Below are positions 37,428 through 46,899 of a stretch of 55,967 nucleotides of DNA, piece after piece. How positions within the stretch are numbered: position 1 is the first letter of the stretch; each line of letters begins with the position of its first letter. Location of the stretch: positions 1-55,967 of the forward strand of contig MPUH01000416.1 of the NCBI GenBank assembly GCA_001970955.1. Reading direction: 5' to 3'. This DNA comes from Stentor coeruleus (lineage: Eukaryota > Ciliophora > Heterotrichea > Heterotrichida > Stentoridae). Both the position numbers and the translations under genes were made by a program. The notes under the pieces were generated by a model. That model worked only from the letters and a program-made list of their open reading frames with translations, was not told where the DNA came from and did no database searches.

Positions 37428-39380
37428 CTATTGAATTACGAGATCTGCATATGGGTCTTCGGCTTCAGAAACATGAAAATTAATAAATTTAAATCCTACT
37501 ATTGGTCCACCATTCTCCAAGTTCCCATATTTCTTTGATGAAGATACAAAAATAGGAACATCATTAAACATAAGATTATCAATTAGAGACATTTTATCAC
37601 CGTGACAATAATTCCCAGGGCTAAAACGAATAAAAAGTGTTACAGGTGTATAACTAATGGGTACAGTCGTAGCGAAATCAATGTCATAAGTTTGCCCCTC
37701 ATTAAAATAAAAATCTATATCACTTTGAGCAATAGCCTGATTATTTAAGAACACCTCTATTTTACCAATAACTGAAATAGGCCTTCCAATCACTAATCCA
37801 GATAATTCTAATTCACCTTTGCAATGAATATGCAAATTATAATATGAATCTGCCGTAATATACCAGTTTAATATTGATGTTAATCTTTTAGGTATAATAT
37901 TTGTAAATCTCATAAGTGTTGAATTCGAAGGCTGAACACCGTAAGAATTGATAGTTTGTGGATTTTGATTGCAGGATTCATAAAATTTATAGGCCCGATA
38001 TTTTACAATAAGAGGATAAAAATAGCGAAACCCTTGGATTTTTGTAAATAGTTTAGAGTTCATTTGCATGAAAGCTAGTTTATTTATTAGTTCATTATCA
38101 AATTTGTCACACAATATTTCCTTTCGAAGTGCAACAGGTATTGGCTTGCATGATTCACAATATAATTTAATATTATTAGAATCAAAAAATGATGCAGATA
38201 TGCTGCTGTGAGTATCACATGGTATTTCAATAAACTTTAGCTGATATAGAAGTTGCATATCTTGTACAATCTGATTTGTATTTTTCATTAAATTGCATTG
38301 ACTACAAGATATAACTCCTGACTTCATACTCTCTTCTAAGCAGCTTTCACATATGCATTGATTGCAGCAAATATTATATGGGTATTTTTTTTTATAGTAT
38401 GAAAATTTTAGATTTACGTTTTTATGCTCAGAGCAATTTTTTGATTTTAAAATATACATATCTCGAAAGCTTTTTATCATAAAGCTTGAAACTTTTAAAT
38501 TATCTATTGGACAGAAAGTAGGATTTTTAGTATAATAGCATTTACAGCATATTTCATGAAGTAGCTTATCATGCAAAGGAATTGGAAGCATCATCCCTAG
38601 CCCGAATTCCTCATAACAAAGTATGCATCTAGAAGTTTTTGACAAATTAGAATCTTTCTCTGAATTAAGATTTTTCATTACATAAAAAAAGTTTTTGTCG
38701 AAATTGTCGTTTAAAATTGCATTAAGTATATAGCTATTAAGTGCCGCTGTTTTAGCAGATTTTACGATATTTAAGCATTTCAGTCTAAGGTTCATAATAT
38801 TTTGTTCATAAGGGATGCAAGTTTGTTTGTTTTGTTCACACAATCTGCACTTAAACTTAAATTCGGCTTCATCATAGAATTTGGCTTCTTCTATATGATC
38901 TGTGCATATTGGCATTTCATTATCAAAGAAATAAATTTCAACTAAACATTTATAGATATCTTGAGCAGAACCTATAAGCATATTCTTCCAGCGATTCCTA
39001 TAGCTTTTATCATATTTATTTGAATTGCAGCTTTCCTCAAGTAATAATTTTAGCTTATATTTAGGCGAGCTGTCTCTAAATTCTAAAATTCTCATTTTAT
39101 TGTTAGGATTACAATTTTTACATATTAATTTGCAATTTGATCTGTTGAAATAATATGCTTGGGATGCTGGATGACAAGTGCTGTTAATTATTTCTTCTTT
39201 AAGTTTAGTCAATGTTTGATTATCTATAGGCTTCAAAACTTGATTAGAAATAATATATTTAGGCATTTTCACACATTCACTGCATATCAGCATTTGAGTT
39301 AAATCTTGGCATGGATTTCCTAAAGAAAGATCAATGAATGAGTTGCAATCCTTGCATAAAAATTGGTTCCGTTCAACCAT
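37428..39380 (-). CDS. Multi-zinc-finger protein with RING/B-box-like modules and a PHR-like C-terminus (paralogue A)
   Basis: 650 aa, stop TAG. It starts with a CKDC...CSEC zinc module and has B-box-like blocks (CHPASQAYYF...CKNC, CTDHIEEAKF...CRLC, CDTHSSISASFF...CESC), a divergent RING-like block at about 250-295 (CILCYEEFGLG...CCKCYYTKNPTFC) and a second Cys cluster (CCNQCICESC...CSQC). The last 160 residues form a beta-rich domain ending ENGGPIVGFKFINF, similar to the end of PHR domains. Such RING/B-box arrangements are found in E3 ubiquitin ligases, but several usual His/Cys positions differ, so catalytic activity is uncertain. It is a head-to-head paralogue of the gene at 41109. CTATAATATAA precedes the ATG. 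Confidence 0.7.
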   Translation of the reverse strand: MVERNQFLCKDCNSFIDLSLGNPCQDLTQMLICSECVKMPKYIISNQVLKPIDNQTLTKLKEEIINSTCHPASQAYYFNRSNCKLICKNCNPNNKMRILEFRDSSPKYKLKLLLEESCNSNKYDKSYRNRWKNMLIGSAQDIYKCLVEIYFFDNEMPICTDHIEEAKFYDEAEFKFKCRLCEQNKQTCIPYEQNIMNLRLKCLNIVKSAKTAALNSYILNAILNDNFDKNFFYVMKNLNSEKDSNLSKTSRCILCYEEFGLGMMLPIPLHDKLLHEICCKCYYTKNPTFCPIDNLKVSSFMIKSFRDMYILKSKNCSEHKNVNLKFSYYKKKYPYNICCNQCICESCLEESMKSGVISCSQCNLMKNTNQIVQDMQLLYQLKFIEIPCDTHSSISASFFDSNNIKLYCESCKPIPVALRKEILCDKFDNELINKLAFMQMNSKLFTKIQGFRYFYPLIVKYRAYKFYESCNQNPQTINSYGVQPSNSTLMRFTNIIPKRLTSILNWYITADSYYNLHIHCKGELELSGLVIGRPISVIGKIEVFLNNQAIAQSDIDFYFNEGQTYDIDFATTVPISYTPVTLFIRFSPGNYCHGDKMSLIDNLMFNDVPIFVSSSKKYGNLENGGPIVGFKFINFHVSEAEDPYADLVIQ

Positions 39381-41108
39381 TTATATTATAGACTAGTGTT
39401 TTAAAATGTTATGCTTAACCTTTTCAACCAGGAGATTTTATATGATACTTAAATAATTAATTATAAACATTATTTTGTAAAACTTTAAAAAGTAATGAGT
39501 TTCAAACTGAATTTAACCTTATGAATTATCTAGCCTATTCTCTTACTAATATTCTGTTAAAGCTTTCTGTGCAATTATACACAATGTTTTAATTTCTTTA
39601 TTCTTCTAAATCATCAAGTTTTTTTGTGTTTTCACCGGTAAACTTATTGCTTTGATTCCCAGAAGTTTTTCAATTTCTACTTTATTAAGAATATTAGGTG
39701 CCTTGGCTCGCACATTTGCTAATAATATTGAACTATCCCAGCTGTTGCATAAACATGAAGGCCTTAGTTCTTAAAATTTTCTATAAGATGCATTGATATG
39801 CTGAAATGATTAAATTCACTCTTATTTGTTTCAGTAAAATATAAATGCCTAATATGATATCTAGTGCTGGCTTTATAAAGAAAAACCTTGAAACACTGAA
39901 CTTTAGACTTCATTGGCATGATATTGTTTGAGTTTGTTTCTGCCTTTATAAACTATCAGTGATTTATCAATAGATAGTTTCTTGCTAGGGAAATAACTTT
40001 TAAAAGACATCCTATACATTTATCAGGTAAATCTCTAATTCTGCCTTAAGATATGGGTAGGATTCTTCTCCGTATTAAAAATTTACCGATAACTATAATT
40101 TGACAACAGACATTGACGTTCTTCTCAAAAAAATTGCTGTATTTCAGATTTATGCACCCTAGCTATTCCACTATCAGATTTTCGCACTATAATTTCTAGT
40201 TATTAAAATAAACAGTTAGAACATACTTTTGGATTTATAAATGACTGATAGATGCACTTCTGTTTAGCCTGCTTGACATCTTCTAATAATCCTTGTTGAT
40301 GGATTAAACCATTAAATATTTTACTCTTAATAGCAGTATGAAATATTCTAATTTCTGGGTTTAATATCGCATTTAATCTTTGTATTCGTTAGTAAAGTTG
40401 AAATTCTTGATATAAGCATTATTTGCAAACAAATATTAAATTGTATACAAGATAAACAAATACTAAATTGTATACAAGATAAACAATTTCCTAGAGTAAA
40501 TAATTTTTCGGATGAGCTATATAGGTAATAAGATAAGTGATAAGGTGATGATTAGAGCAGGTAAACAGTAAACTTGATTATTGATTTTTAATCTAAATCG
40601 GTTAGACTATGCAGTATCTAAACTACTTAGTATGAGAAAAAAATTCCTAGCCAAAGGGAAATTGTATATTTAAATAGAAGAAAAGAAAAAAAGAAGAGTA
40701 TTTCTATTGATTTGTGCTGTTTTTTCATTAGATTTATATTGGAATCATCGAAAATAGAAATTTTCTGGAATCAAAATATATTCATGTGGTAAATCGACTA
40801 TTTTAGATGCAGTTGTCACTATAAAAAGCATGGAACTCCAGTTAAAAAGCATTAGCTTAACCATCATTTTTTCCCAAGCACTTTATTATTGACTAAGCAC
40901 CAGAAGCAAATCATAATAATTTTCTAAATCTCTACAAAGTATTTAAATCTAGAATTAGATTCAATATATTAAATCCTTCCCTAGCTTATCTATTCATCCA
41001 AATATATATTTTTAATTACTCTTATAAAGCCACAAACCTCTAAGCTGCAATTCACTGTAGCAATCAAAAACACTATTATTCATCTCTAAAACATCTACAT
41101 TATAATAA
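39381..41108. other. Spacer between head-to-head paralogues, with a piggyBac relic
   Basis: 1728 nt. The piggyBac-like relic occupies about 39600-40016 (minus). A 25-bp tandem repeat (GTATACAAGATAAACAAATACTAAATT type) lies near 40430-40490. The 200 nt before 41109 are G-poor and C-rich on the sense strand. Confidence 0.5.
39600..40016 (-). pseudogene. piggyBac-like transposase relic
   Basis: From 40010 leftwards the minus strand reads MSFKSYFPSKKLSIDKSLIV then YKGRNKLKQY. This is the piggyBac block around the first catalytic Asp (F.P...LS[IV]DE[SA].[IV]..KGR...KQY.P.KP). A one-base shift continues it as MPMKSKVQCFKVFLYKAST, matching the expected MPxKPxKxGxKxF. Further on, GLHVYATAG is placed like YHVYxDNxxTS. 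TAA and TAG stops and frame changes show that it is dead. No terminal repeats or TTAA pair were identified. Confidence 0.65.
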
Positions 41109-43070
41109 ATGTCAGAAAGGGATAGCTTTATATGTCATGAGTGCAAAGAATTCATTGATACTACTTATGGAGAACCTATGAGAAACTTTTATGGGCATTT
41201 ATTTTGCAATAAATGTGTGAAAAATTTGGGGTTAAATGATTGTGAAGAATTTAAAGATAAAAACAGAGATGTAAAAAGAATTGACGACATAACAAAAGTA
41301 AATTTGAATAATGAAATTGTCAAATGCACAAAGCACCCTCAATCTCAGGCTTACTATTTTTGTGATAAGTCAATGATATTGTACTGCAAGCAGTGTAATC
41401 TTGATAATCAGCTTTTTAAGCTAGCTTTTGGCAGAGATTCAGCTAAAATCAAGCTTAAAGCAATACTTGAAAACAAATTGAATTCAGATTATTATGAAAA
41501 TTACAATAAGAAAACATGGAAAAATCGGCTGAATGGCACAGCTAAAGAAATATATATGTGCCTTTTAGAAATACATTTTTTTGACAACCCCCAGCCAATA
41601 TGTTTAGAACATCTAAATGTTTGCCAATTTTACGATTATCAAGACTTTAAGTTTAAGTGCGATCTATGTCCTGCAAAAGAGTCAACAATTAATTATCAGC
41701 AATATAAAGATAATCTAGTAGCTCATTTTTTAGGACTTTTAAGAACTGCAAATACTGCATCGATTAACAGTCATATTTCCAAAGCTTTAAATAATAAAAT
41801 CTATGAAAAAGATTTTTTCTATGCAATGAATACTCTTAATTCTGAAAAATTATCTCAAATTACTATTGGGACATGCTGCTTTGTTTGTGGCACGGAATTC
41901 GGTTTTGGTAAAAAACTGCCAGTAAAACTTCACGATGAACCTCCACATGAAATATGCTATACATGCTTTACCACATTTAAACCAACAAGGTGCTATCTTG
42001 ATTCAATGAATGTTTATGAAAACCTCACCATTGGCAAATATCAGAATTTATATAAATTAAAATCGAGAACATGCTCAATTCATAGTGAAAATGATGGAAC
42101 TGGAAAATTTTCTTATTATGCCCACAGATTGCCTTATGCTTTATGCTGTAACAATTGTATATGCGAATCTTGCAAGGATGCAGGAAAAACTACAGGAGGA
42201 GGTGTTGTGTGCAATAATTGTGGAAGTTCGAAAACCATGAGTATGTTAAAAAAAGACGAAACTTTGGTTCATCAACTTAAATTTTTAGAAGTTTTCTGTG
42301 ATACTCATCAAGATCAGATCTCAAACTATTACGATTCTACTAATATAAAAACTTACTGTACTCGCTGCAAACAAGTCCCTCCAAAGATTAGAAATGAAAT
42401 CAATCCAGAAAAACTTGATGATGCACTAAATAAAAAACTTAAAGAAATAAGCATAGTGCATTCACAACTTTTCACTGAGTTTCTAAGGGCTTTTCAAATT
42501 TACCCATTGATTGTTAAACTTAGGGCTAATAGATTTTATGAATCTTTAGTTAAATTATCACAAGATTCTAATGGTAAAATGAAATTTATTACAGAAGATA
42601 CATCTCTAAGATTTAAAAAAATTCAGCCAGCCTTAGCAAATGCATTTATGAGATGGTATTTAAGAAGACCTAAAACATATGAAGTTTTTATTAGCTGTGG
42701 AGGCCTTCTTGAATTATCAGGGATTATTGTAGGAAAAGCATTTTCAGACAACTCTTTAGTTACTGTTAGATATAATAATTTTCTTATTGCTACTGCCCAA
42801 ATTCCAAGAGTTTTTAATGAAGAATATTTTGAAAATATCAATTTTAACTATCTTATACCTATAAATAGCACTGGAATATTATTGCAAGTTGAATTTAGTG
42901 CTGGTGGCTATGTTCATGGCAGTTTTAGAAGTTTAGACCCTAATTTTAACTTTAAAGGAATTCCTATAACAGTGAGAAGTAATGATAATTGCAAAGATTT
43001 AGAGAGGGGAGGACCGTTATTAGGATTTAGTTTTAGCAGTTTTTATATATCAGAAAACGAATTCCCGTAA
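41109..43070 (+). CDS. Multi-zinc-finger protein with RING/B-box-like modules and a PHR-like C-terminus (paralogue B)
   Basis: 653 aa, stop TAA. The domain order is the same as in the gene at 37428: CHEC...CNKC, CTKHPQSQAYYF...CKQC, CLEHLNVCQF...CDLC, RING-like CCFVCGTEFGFG...CYTCFTTFKPTRC, CCNNCICESC...CNNC, B-box-like CDTHQDQISNYYD...CTRC, and a beta-rich end ERGGPLLGFSFSSF. Many blocks can be aligned residue by residue, for example FYDSTN against FFDSNN and YPLIVKLRANRFYES against YPLIVKYRAYKFYES. It is a likely product of an inverted duplication. A role in ubiquitin transfer is possible but not shown. ATTATAATAA abuts the ATG. Confidence 0.7.
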   Translation: MSERDSFICHECKEFIDTTYGEPMRNFYGHLFCNKCVKNLGLNDCEEFKDKNRDVKRIDDITKVNLNNEIVKCTKHPQSQAYYFCDKSMILYCKQCNLDNQLFKLAFGRDSAKIKLKAILENKLNSDYYENYNKKTWKNRLNGTAKEIYMCLLEIHFFDNPQPICLEHLNVCQFYDYQDFKFKCDLCPAKESTINYQQYKDNLVAHFLGLLRTANTASINSHISKALNNKIYEKDFFYAMNTLNSEKLSQITIGTCCFVCGTEFGFGKKLPVKLHDEPPHEICYTCFTTFKPTRCYLDSMNVYENLTIGKYQNLYKLKSRTCSIHSENDGTGKFSYYAHRLPYALCCNNCICESCKDAGKTTGGGVVCNNCGSSKTMSMLKKDETLVHQLKFLEVFCDTHQDQISNYYDSTNIKTYCTRCKQVPPKIRNEINPEKLDDALNKKLKEISIVHSQLFTEFLRAFQIYPLIVKLRANRFYESLVKLSQDSNGKMKFITEDTSLRFKKIQPALANAFMRWYLRRPKTYEVFISCGGLLELSGIIVGKAFSDNSLVTVRYNNFLIATAQIPRVFNEEYFENINFNYLIPINSTGILLQVEFSAGGYVHGSFRSLDPNFNFKGIPITVRSNDNCKDLERGGPLLGFSFSSFYISENEFP

Positions 43071-43724
43071 TTTTTAAGAGTTTATCTTAGATCATTTTTT
43101 ACTAAATAGGTTTTAAGATATATATGAAATGAATTTAAAATCAGAATGCAGAATTTTAAGGATCAGCATTATAGCTTGCTTTTTAAACAGTAGTTTTAAA
43201 GAAATCAATTATTAATGCAATTGAATATTGTTAGAAGGCATAAACATTGTAATAATTTTTTTAGAACCAACCCTGACTAAACTTTATTTGACCTAACAGA
43301 ACCTAAGCATTTTTTAAAATATTAAAAGAAATGTAAATATTATAATGTTAAGCTGATGCCTCCATCCACTGCAATAAACCTGAAAAAGCCCCAATTACAA
43401 CAAGAACTAAATGCCAAGTATGCTAAAAACAGCACAAGAACTTCAAGACATGCCTTAAAAAGCTAGGCTTTACAAGTAAAACAAAATAAACGCAAGACTT
43501 GCCTCTGTTATACTCATTCTCAAAAAAAAAAACTCTAAAGAATTACTAGGAAAAGTCAACGACCACATTATTAAAGAGAACGAGTGGTACACCATCCTGA
43601 ATCAGCTGAAAGAAAGAGGTCGCAGGACTTATAAATCTGGACTGGACGAGATTACAACCCCACCAACCTAACTACCTATTATGCTTTAGAATAAATCATT
43701 ACAACTCCTGTTTTAAGCTAATAA
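43071..43724. other. Intergenic region with a short decayed coding tract
   Basis: 654 nt. The right half contains the open frame at 43483-43671. Nothing else seen. Confidence 0.4.
43483..43671 (+). pseudogene. Coding-like fragment without ATG
   Basis: 62 codons to a TAA, reading for example VNDHIIKENEWYTILNQLKE and RGRRTYKSGLDEITTPPT, at a higher GC than its surroundings. Upstream, NFKTCLKKLGFTSKTK in another frame may be the preceding part. It is probably the tail of a broken gene. A run of 11 A inside it is a likely site of indels. Confidence 0.3.
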
Positions 43725-44297
43725 ATGAATAAAAATAGTAGACCAAAAATAAATAAAAACAAAGCCTCGAATCATACTAACGAGACCAGAAATTTGAACT
43801 CAATAAGAAATTCTTTTCCAGCATCTCCAATTAAGAACCTATTAAATTCTAAAATAATTACAAAAGATACAGACCCATACTGCGATTTGTCTATAACTTA
43901 TACAAATGATTTTCCTGACCCATTATATTCAGAAGCAGCCTTAGAAAATGCACATAACAGCTTAGTCGATATAAGATCTGAAGCACATCTCTTTCTTGAT
44001 TCTAGTCGCCGTCTAGCCACAACAAGACGTATGCGAGACAGCTTTATTAGCCAGCCTGATACAATTCCTCGCAATTCAGCTTCAAGCTTAGATCAAATGA
44101 AAATCCTTATTCAAAGCATGCACGAAACAATGAAAAACATCAACGAAAAACTAGAAAACGTTGACAAAAAAGCAACAAAAAATGATGAAGAAAGCAAAGG
44201 ATTGCAAGACAGTATAATCGAACTTCGAGACAAAATCGACGATCTCAAGTCGAGAATCCAACCACAAGAGTGTTCAAAAATGTGTGAAATCATATAA
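43725..44297 (+). CDS. Small protein with C-terminal coiled coil, unknown
   Basis: 190 aa, stop TAA. The N-terminal 70 residues are Asn/Ser/Lys-rich and probably disordered. A short helix with SSRRLATTRRMRDSF is basic and contains potential kinase sites. Residues about 125-180 form a coiled coil (IQSMHETMKNINEKLENVDK, LQDSIIELRDKIDDLKSRI). No relative recognised. It lies directly upstream of the LNR-RING pair on the same strand. Confidence 0.6.
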   Translation: MNKNSRPKINKNKASNHTNETRNLNSIRNSFPASPIKNLLNSKIITKDTDPYCDLSITYTNDFPDPLYSEAALENAHNSLVDIRSEAHLFLDSSRRLATTRRMRDSFISQPDTIPRNSASSLDQMKILIQSMHETMKNINEKLENVDKKATKNDEESKGLQDSIIELRDKIDDLKSRIQPQECSKMCEII

Positions 44298-44852
44298 TTT
44301 ATAGATTCAATTTAATTAACTTTAAAGTTCTTTGAATTTCTGAATTAAATTATTTGATGAAATTTGTTTAGGATTGATTGAGTTTTTTATAGTTTTGATG
44401 GTTTACTTTTGAAGATTTTTTTTTCTTATTGATTAACTCAGAAAACCTTGAGGGATAAGTGCTTTTTCTTTTAAATGCTTGAGGGTCTTACTTTGAGCTT
44501 TTTGAATCAATGAGAGGACTTTGGAAACCTGAGCTTTGGTGCAAATGAAGATAGAATAAAGAAATCTGTGGATAATCTCATCTAAAAACCGGAATTGGAA
44601 GATTTTCTTGCTTGCATCAGGGGATTCAATATAAATTTTTAGCTCATTATTATAATACTATTATGTTAGAAATTTGTAATAAAAGAGCATTTATGTTATT
44701 AGAGGTATTATTGTATGGATAATAGTTATGCTTGATTTATTATTTTATTTTCCTATGCTCTAAATTTGGAAATTATTGGAGGTTATTATGGTAGAATAAA
44801 TATGGTCTTAGAGAATTAGAAAATATTTAAATTACCTTGCTAATTATATAAT
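44298..44852. other. Intergenic region, nothing recognised
   Basis: 555 nt, AT-rich, with ATTATATAAT directly before the ATG at 44853. Confidence 0.4.
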
Positions 44853-45548
44853 ATGAACGATATAATGTGCAACAGTCAGTGCTTATGGGCTATGGTTAAT
44901 AATACAATATGCGATTTGCAATGCTATACAGATGATTGCAAATTTGACGGAGATGATTGTGATAATTATTGTTATCCTGGATGCACTAATGAAATGATTA
45001 ATAATGTTTTATGTGATATTGAATGCAATAACGAGGAATGTCAATATGATAATTTTATGTGCAACTGTACTTCAGGATGCCATAGTAGTTTACTATATAA
45101 TGATAAATGTGATGATGCATGCAACGTTAAATCATGTAATTACGATAATGATCAATGCAAAGACGAAAGGCCTATCATCAGAATATTAAGAATATGTGGG
45201 TTTGTTATTGCTGCAATACAACTTTGTCTTATAATTTTGACAATAATTTGGTATTGCAAGATGGATTGTTATACAAATGATTACCGCATCATGAATGTGG
45301 AAGAAAGAGGGATATTAAATCTCATGGAAATTAACAAAAATATTCCTGAGACTGTGTGTCCGGTTAATCTTATTAATAAAATTTGTGCAATATGCTTTGA
45401 AGAGTAATATAGAGATAGGTTTAAAGAGGAAAAGATGATAAGGAAACTTAAATGTGAGCATTATTTTCACTCTGAATGCATTGCTCAATTGTTGCTTAAT
45501 GGGCATAGTTCTACTTGTCCTTTGTGTAATAAATCACCTTTTAAATAA
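44853..45548 (+). CDS. LNR x3 - transmembrane - RING-H2 protein, copy 1
   Basis: Exon 1 is 44853-45403, with a 15-nt intron at 45404-45418. Exon 2 runs from 45419 to TAA 45546-45548, giving 226 aa. Three Lin-12/Notch repeats fill residues 6-102 with identical spacing C-x3-C-x9-C-x3-C-x4-C-x6-C and acidic residues at the calcium sites (FDGDDC, YDNDQC). One membrane span follows at about 113-135 (ICGFVIAAIQLCLIILTIIW). The C-terminus is a RING-H2: CAIC, then CEHYFHSEC, then CPLC. The single-exon reading stops inside the RING at the intron's TAA and would hide the ligase domain. No signal peptide is visible, so the Cys-rich head may be exported by the span itself. The likely role is a membrane-bound E3 ligase with an extracellular or lumenal sensor. 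Confidence 0.8.
45404..45418 (+). other. 15-nt intron inside the RING-H2 domain of copy 1
   Basis: GTAATATAGAGATAG, phase 2. Removal joins CAICFEE to FKEEKMIRKLKCEH and completes the RING. Confidence 0.85.
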
Positions 45549-45849
45549 CTTTATAGCTTTAAAGAAAAGATAAGAAAAAGTATATATTTAACTAAATTAG
45601 AAGAATGAAATAGCTTATTATATGATTTTTATGCTTACTAGGGCGAAATTGGATATTATAAATTGTACTTGTAATATATTTCATATGAAAATTCTAACTG
45701 TATCAACTTTTAGATTTTAAAATGCTAATATTATAGCAGAATATACATGTTTTTAAGAATGCTGGCATATGAAAACTATTTGAGGATAAATAAAAAAAGC
45801 ATTTGTTGAGTTTTTATTGATATAGCTTTTATCTATAAGAATATATAAT
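45549..45849. repeat. Spacer that is part of a 997-bp tandem duplication
   Basis: The sequence after copy 1 (for example TGCTTACTAGGGCGAAATT, CTGGCATATGAAAACTATTT) recurs after copy 2 at about 46560-46800. The duplication therefore includes the 3' flank as well as the gene. Confidence 0.85.
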
Positions 45850-46548
45850 ATGAGTGATATAATGTGCAACAGCCAGTGCTTATGGGCTATGGTTAATAAC
45901 ACAATATGCGATCTACAATGCTATACAAATGATTGTAAATTTGACGGAGATGATTGTAATAGTTATTGTTATCCTGGATGTACAAATGAAATGAGATATA
46001 ATTTTTTATGTGATATTGAATGCAATAACGAGGAATGCCAATATGATAATTTCATGTGCAGCTGTACTTCAGGATGCCATAGTAGTTTACTATATAATGA
46101 TAAATGTGATGATGCATGTAATGTTGAATCATGTAATTACGATAATGATCAATGTAAAGAAGAAAGCTCATCATTCATCAGCATGCTAACAATAATTGGA
46201 TTTGTTGTTATTGCAGTAAGTTTTTGTCTTATATTTTTTGTAATGATTTGGTATTACAAGCGACGACGTAATGAAAATTCTTACCGCATCGCAAGTGTGG
46301 AAGAAAGTGGGAGATTAAAACTCATGGAAATTAACGAAAGGATTCCTGAGACTGTGTGTCCGGTTAATCTTATTAATGAAACTTGTGTAATATGCTTAGA
46401 AGAGTAATATAGAGATAGGTTTAAAGAGGAAAAGATGATAAGGAAACTTAAATGTGAGCATAATTTTCACTCTGAATGTATTGTTCAATGGTTGCTTGAT
46501 GGACATAGTTCTACTTGTCCTTTATGTAATACATCACCTTTTAAATAA
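45850..46548 (+). CDS. LNR x3 - transmembrane - RING-H2 protein, copy 2
   Basis: Exons 45850-46403 and 46419-46548, with a 15-nt intron at 46404-46418 identical to that of copy 1. 227 aa, stop TAA. It has the same 18-cysteine, three-LNR head, a membrane span (about SMLTIIGFVVIAVSFCLIFF) and a RING-H2 with CVIC, CEHNFHSEC and CPLC. This copy has the tryptophan often found before the last Cys pair of E2-binding RINGs (IVQWLLDG), where copy 1 has Leu. The juxtamembrane region is more basic (YKRRRNENSYR). Copies are close in sequence, most changed in the span and juxtamembrane part. Confidence 0.8.
46404..46418 (+). other. 15-nt intron inside the RING-H2 domain of copy 2
   Basis: The same 15 nt and phase as in copy 1, so it existed before the duplication. 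Confidence 0.85.
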
Positions 46549-46899
46549 CATTATAGTTTTAAGGTAAAAGAAAAGATAAGAAAAAAGTATATATTTAACT
46601 GAATTAGAAGAATGAAATAGTTTATTATGTGATTTGTATGCTTACTAGGGCGAAATTTGATATTATAAATTATACTTGTAATATATTTCATGTGAAAATT
46701 CTAATTATAACAACTTTTAGATTTTAAAAGGTTAATATCATAGCGGAGTATATATATTTCTAAGTATGCTGGCATATGAAAACTATTTGAGGATAAATAA
46801 AAACTCTACCTTTCCTATAACTTCAAACTATCTCTCAATTTAATTTTTTAATATAAAATAATCTTTAAAGCTACTTAAAATATCATTAGCCTTAAAAAT

